A stretch of 25,571 nucleotides of DNA from Fusobacterium sp. (GTDB taxonomy: Bacteria; Fusobacteriota; Fusobacteriia; Fusobacteriales; Fusobacteriaceae). Every line of letters starts with the position of its first letter. The stretch's first letter is position 1. Of this stretch, positions 22,351 through 25,571 are shown piece after piece. Below the pieces are notes generated by a model. The model made no database searches and was not told the DNA's origin. It saw only the letters and a program-made list of their open reading frames with translations. The position numbers were made by a program, and so were the translations under genes. The stretch lies in NCBI GenBank assembly GCA_019410665.1, contig DXSD01000022.1:1-25571 (forward strand). The letters are read 5' to 3'.

Positions 22351-24162
22351 CTAAATTGTTCTTTTTTTCTTTTCTTTCATTTCTCTTTTTATTTTTATAA
22401 AGTTATACCTTCCAGATACCTTTCTTTTGAAAGTGAGGAAATTGTTTGTAGGGAATATCCCGATTCTCCTAATTTGAAATAAATCTTCAGAAAAAGATAT
22501 ATCCCCAGAATCAGTAGCTACAGCAAAAGAGTAACCAGAATTTTTTACTATCTCTTTTACCTCTTCATTAAGGTTTCCATAGGGATAAGCAAAGGAGATA
22601 AGAGAGTGCCCCAATTTTTCCTCTAAAACCTTTTTAGAAGTTAGAATCTCTTCACGAGCCTCTTCAATAGGAAGAGTAGCTAATTTAGGATGAGTTTTAG
22701 TGTGACCACCAAACTCTATTCCATAAGCTTCCATCTCTTTTAACATATCCAAATTCATCAGTTTAAACTCTTTTTCAGGATTGCTTTTAACCTCTACATC
22801 CCATCTATTATAATCTAGATGAGATAAAAGATAGATTACACATTTAAAACCATATTTTTTTAATAGTGGGAAAGCATAGTTGTAATTGTCAGTATAACCA
22901 TCATCAAAGGTTAAAATAATCTGTTTCTTTCCTTTATTAAAACGTTCTTTATACTTATTGTTAAGTAAATCTTTAAAAGTAATAGTTTCATAGTTACTGT
23001 CTTTTAAATATTTTAAATGTTTTTCAAACTGCTCCTCAGTAACATATATTCCATGGACTCCACCTTGACTTTTATCTCTAATAACTCTATGATACATTAT
23101 TACAGGAATCTCATATTTTTTTGTAAGAACAAAATTCTTAGCGTAGAGCTTTTCAATTTTATCAACTATATTTTTTAGATCAAACTCCTTTATAATTGCC
23201 TCTCTCAAAGGAAGTAATTCTCTTTCAGAAAGAAGAAAAGCCTCTTCAATATCATTTTTTAAATTTTCCCATTGGAAAAAACTTTTATTTTCAAAATTGA
23301 TATCTCCAAAGTTAGATTCAAGAGCTTGAGCTAAGTTATCGCTTTTTATAAGCCCAATATATTTAGCTTCACCTACAGCAATAAGAGGTTTTCCAGAGAG
23401 GATTGCCTCTACTCCCACTCTACCAGCACCAATTATTAGATCAGAGTTTTTGATTCTTTCAGGAATATCATTAACATAACCTAAAAAATTTATATTATCT
23501 TTATTAAGAAATTGATTAAATTTTTCTGGTATCTCTTTTCCACCTATTATTTGAATTTTAAGTTTAGGGATATTAGAGAGTAGCTCTAAAAGTTTAAGGG
23601 CAGTATCCCCTTTAGGACCTGAAAGCCTTCCTATTATAGATACAATTCTTTCCTCTTTTTTCTCTTTAGAATAACAAAAAGGATATTTTTCCACTTCAAT
23701 GGGATTTCTTAAAACTCTTATTCTATTCTCAGCTACACCTAGTTCATTTATAAGATGCTTTTTGATATTTTCACAAACTGTGATAGTTTCATTACCAAAA
23801 GCTTTAAAAATCTTTCTGCTTAGGTGTACAGGCTGACGTCCATGAGTGGTTGTAATTAAAGGGATTCCAGCTATCTTACAAGCTATTTCACAACTCCAAG
23901 AAGATGCCCGTGAGTGTGCATGAACAACTTGAATATCCTTTTCCCTTATTATAGTAAGAAGTTGTTGAACCTGTTTTATTCTTTGCCCTAGCCCTCTTTT
24001 ATTAAATTCAATTTTAATATACTCAGCTTGACACTCTTTGGTAAGAGTGTCAGATACTATAACTACTTTATTCCCTCTTTTTATAAGTTCATCACTTAAA
24101 GTAACCCCATATACCTCTGCACCAGTTACTTCAAGTTGAGAAAGTGCCATAAGTATATTCAT
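22351..24162 (-). CDS. GT4 glycosyltransferase fused to NodB-type polysaccharide deacetylase
   Basis: This bifunctional protein has 603 aa. Residues 1-340 are a GT-B glycosyltransferase: GAEVYG (14-19), VVHAHSRASSW (79-89), SIIGRLSGPKGD (175-186) and RVGVEAILSGKPLIAVGEAKY (248-268). Residues 350-580 are a metal-dependent deacetylase: MYHRV (356-360), LTFDDGYTDN (417-426; D420-D421), GGHTKTHP (485-492; zinc ligands H487 and H491) and FAYPYG (524-529). The C terminus is a run of basic residues. No signal peptide or membrane helix is visible, so both activities appear cytoplasmic, unlike most secreted NodB enzymes. A plausible role is adding an N-acetylated sugar and then de-N-acetylating it in a cell-surface glycan precursor. 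It lies 13 bp after the aminopeptidase and 11 bp before coaX. Confidence 0.88.
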   Translation of the reverse strand: MNILMALSQLEVTGAEVYGVTLSDELIKRGNKVVIVSDTLTKECQAEYIKIEFNKRGLGQRIKQVQQLLTIIREKDIQVVHAHSRASSWSCEIACKIAGIPLITTTHGRQPVHLSRKIFKAFGNETITVCENIKKHLINELGVAENRIRVLRNPIEVEKYPFCYSKEKKEERIVSIIGRLSGPKGDTALKLLELLSNIPKLKIQIIGGKEIPEKFNQFLNKDNINFLGYVNDIPERIKNSDLIIGAGRVGVEAILSGKPLIAVGEAKYIGLIKSDNLAQALESNFGDINFENKSFFQWENLKNDIEEAFLLSERELLPLREAIIKEFDLKNIVDKIEKLYAKNFVLTKKYEIPVIMYHRVIRDKSQGGVHGIYVTEEQFEKHLKYLKDSNYETITFKDLLNNKYKERFNKGKKQIILTFDDGYTDNYNYAFPLLKKYGFKCVIYLLSHLDYNRWDVEVKSNPEKEFKLMNLDMLKEMEAYGIEFGGHTKTHPKLATLPIEEAREEILTSKKVLEEKLGHSLISFAYPYGNLNEEVKEIVKNSGYSFAVATDSGDISFSEDLFQIRRIGIFPTNNFLTFKRKVSGRYNFIKIKREMKEKKKRTI

Positions 24163-24175
24163 ATTTCTCCTCCAA

Positions 24176-25291
24176 TTATTTTAAATTTTCAGGATTTAGA
24201 ACTTTTAATTCTTCTAGAACGAATACTCCATCCTTTCTAACTAAAACATCATCTATCCAAATCTCTCCTCCACCAAATTCAGGTCTTTGAATTAAAACTA
24301 AATCCCAGTGAATACTAGATTTATTTCCATTATCAGCTAATTTATAAGCTTGTCCTGGAGTAAAGTGAATACTTCCAGAAATTTTTTCATCAAATAGAGT
24401 ATCTTTCATAGGTTTTAAAATATATGGATTTACTCCAAAAGCAAACTCTCCAATATATCTTGCCCCTTCATCAGAGTCTAAAATTTCATTTAACTTCTCT
24501 GTATTATTAGAAGTAGCTTTTATAATTTTTCCATCTTTAAACTCAAAAGTTATATTCTCAAATGTAAATCCCTCATAAACAGAAGGAGTATTGTAAGAGA
24601 TCACTCCATTTACACTTTCTCTTACAGGAGCAGTATATAACTCCCCATCTGGAATGTTTCTACGACCAAAGCATTTAACATTTGGAATATTTTTAATTGA
24701 GAAAGAGATATCTGTTCCAGGTCCTACTATTCTAACTTTATCAGATTTTTCTAAAAATTTAGATAGAGAGTCCATAGCTTTCTCCATTTTAGAGTAATCC
24801 AAGCAACAAACATCAAAATAGAAATCCTCAAAAGCTTCAAGAGAAGTATTAGCTAGTTGAGCCATAGAGTTGTTAGGATATCTTAAGACTACCCATTTAG
24901 TGTTGTTTACTCTCTCTTTTAAGTGCACAGGCATAGAGAAAAGATCAGAATACATTCTCATTTTTTCATCTTCAACATCAGAAAGTTCTGCAGTATTATC
25001 ACTTCCTCTAACTCCTATATAACAATCCATATCTTTCATTCTTTCTAACTCATATTTAGCCATTAATTCAAGTTGCTCTTTAGTGGAGTTTTTAATTAGC
25101 TCTCTAGTAATAGATTGATCTTTAAGAGTAACAAAAGGTAATCCTCCTGCTGCACTAACCTCTCTAACTAAAGCTTTAGCTAAATTTTTTGGAGCATCTC
25201 CAAATATCTCTATTAAAACTTTCTCTCCCTTTTCAACTCTACAAGAGTGAGAAACTAAATTTTTTGCAAGTTGTAAAATTCTACTGTCCAT
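24176..25291 (-). CDS. M29 family aminopeptidase (AmpS/PepS-like)
   Basis: This cytoplasmic metallo-aminopeptidase removes N-terminal residues from peptides. It has 371 aa, a normal length. The N-terminal domain (1-200) includes KGEKVLIEIFGDA and ALVREVSAAGG. The metal-binding domain has PDGELYTAPVRESVNG with E217, YIGEFAFGVN with E282, SGSIHFTPGQAY with H309, and KSSIHWDLV with H328 and D330, the expected M29 ligands. It ends with GGEIWIDDVLVRKDGVFV. It is the first gene of a three-gene operon with the glycosyltransferase-deacetylase and coaX. GAGGTG precedes the ATG. Confidence 0.93.
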   Translation of the reverse strand: MDSRILQLAKNLVSHSCRVEKGEKVLIEIFGDAPKNLAKALVREVSAAGGLPFVTLKDQSITRELIKNSTKEQLELMAKYELERMKDMDCYIGVRGSDNTAELSDVEDEKMRMYSDLFSMPVHLKERVNNTKWVVLRYPNNSMAQLANTSLEAFEDFYFDVCCLDYSKMEKAMDSLSKFLEKSDKVRIVGPGTDISFSIKNIPNVKCFGRRNIPDGELYTAPVRESVNGVISYNTPSVYEGFTFENITFEFKDGKIIKATSNNTEKLNEILDSDEGARYIGEFAFGVNPYILKPMKDTLFDEKISGSIHFTPGQAYKLADNGNKSSIHWDLVLIQRPEFGGGEIWIDDVLVRKDGVFVLEELKVLNPENLK

Positions 25292-25316
25292 AATTCACCT
25301 CATAATATTTTTTTTA

Positions 25317-25345
25317 ATTATAGCATATATTTTTTAAAAAAGCTT
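25317..25345 (-). promoter_or_regulatory. Promoter of the aminopeptidase operon
   Basis: A perfect TATAAT (25317-25322 on +, read on -) with an extended TG (TGCTATAAT) lies about 25 bp before the start codon. A TTGAAG hexamer is present about 20 bp further upstream, which is longer than ideal, so this probably works as an extended -10 promoter. Confidence 0.6.
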
Positions 25346-25413
25346 CAAAAAATAAGTTTCTAGAAATAAAAAGGGGCAGTTGCAATTTAAGAAATTAAAG
25401 TAATTATAACTAA

Positions 25414-25565
25414 TTCAAGAATGACTTTCGTTCAAAGAATAAAGAGCAAGTATGGCTCGGCTCATTAAAAACACAAAACTCACTTCGTTCAAACAGTTGT
25501 GTTTTTTAGCATTCACCTTCGCTGACTTGCTCTATTTATTCTCTTCAATCTTCGTCATTCTTGAA
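25414..25565. repeat. Giant imperfect hairpin element (copy B), upstream of the aminopeptidase gene
   Basis: Helices from outside in are: 25414-25425 with 25554-25565 (perfect 12 bp); 25437-25451 with 25525-25541 (15 pairs, 2-nt bulge); and 25465-25476 with 25497-25509 (12 pairs, one bulged T and one wobble). The apical loop is 20 nt. The internal loop has TATGGCTCGGCTCA on the left (25451-25464) and CATTCACCTTCGCTGA on the right (25510-25525), matching copy A at 11612-11829. The motif TTCGTTCAAA occurs twice in it. Pairing may continue past the window end. The rest of the 25323-25413 gap shows no gene; it includes an isolated AAAAGGGGCAGTTGCAA motif whose meaning is unclear. Confidence 0.75.
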
Positions 25566-25571
25566 GTTTAT

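Noticed and set aside
25360..25400. AAAAGGGGCAGTTGCAA as half of a terminator for an off-window gene
   Set aside because: No complementary arm is present nearby, so it cannot be supported as a hairpin from this window.

Overview
The window looks like a chromosomal segment of a Fusobacterium-type bacterium. It is very AT-rich, arginine codons are mostly AGA/AGG, and Shine-Dalgarno (SD) sites are strong GGAGG types. It encodes outer-membrane functions (a MlaA homologue) alongside Firmicute-like regulation (a ydaO-type c-di-AMP riboswitch over an OpuC-type transporter). The genus is inferred from composition and gene content, not from a marker gene.

Layout. Bases 1-10342 are read on the + strand: (i) the 3' part of an amidase lipoprotein; (ii) a c-di-AMP riboswitch with promoter and terminator, then a compatible-solute ABC transporter (permease fused to its binding protein, and an ATPase with CBS domains) and a CNNM/CorC-type membrane protein; (iii) an overlapping pair, an exported alpha/beta hydrolase and MlaA; (iv) a PepV-like M20 dipeptidase; (v) a MORN-type repeat protein; (vi) a pyridoxal/pyridoxamine kinase. 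The kinase converges on, and overlaps by 26 bp, the end of a long - strand block.

Bases 10317-20742 (- strand) are a Wzx/Wzy-type surface polysaccharide operon. In transcription order it holds a membrane-anchored AssT-like protein lacking the catalytic propeller, a WbaP-like initiating phosphoglycosyltransferase, GT2, GT4, an EpsG/Wzy-like polymerase, GT4, GT2, a GT32-like DXD transferase, and a Wzx flippase. Just before the flippase lies a 218-nt imperfect hairpin. Bases 20875-25291 (- strand) hold tRNA-Leu(GAG), a 54-codon membrane peptide, a cold-shock protein with a structured leader, type III pantothenate kinase, a glycosyltransferase/polysaccharide-deacetylase fusion and an M29 aminopeptidase.

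Most interesting: the intergenic hairpin at 11612-11829 has a relative at 25414-25565. The two share internal-loop sequences and architecture, but their helices have different sequences that still pair. This is the covariation pattern of a conserved structured element (RNA motif or REP/MITE-like repeat) that I cannot match to a named family. Other notable points are paired terminators with the same outer stem after two genes, a perfect 12-bp helix abutting the cold-shock gene's SD, and possible two-level c-di-AMP control of the osmolyte transporter.
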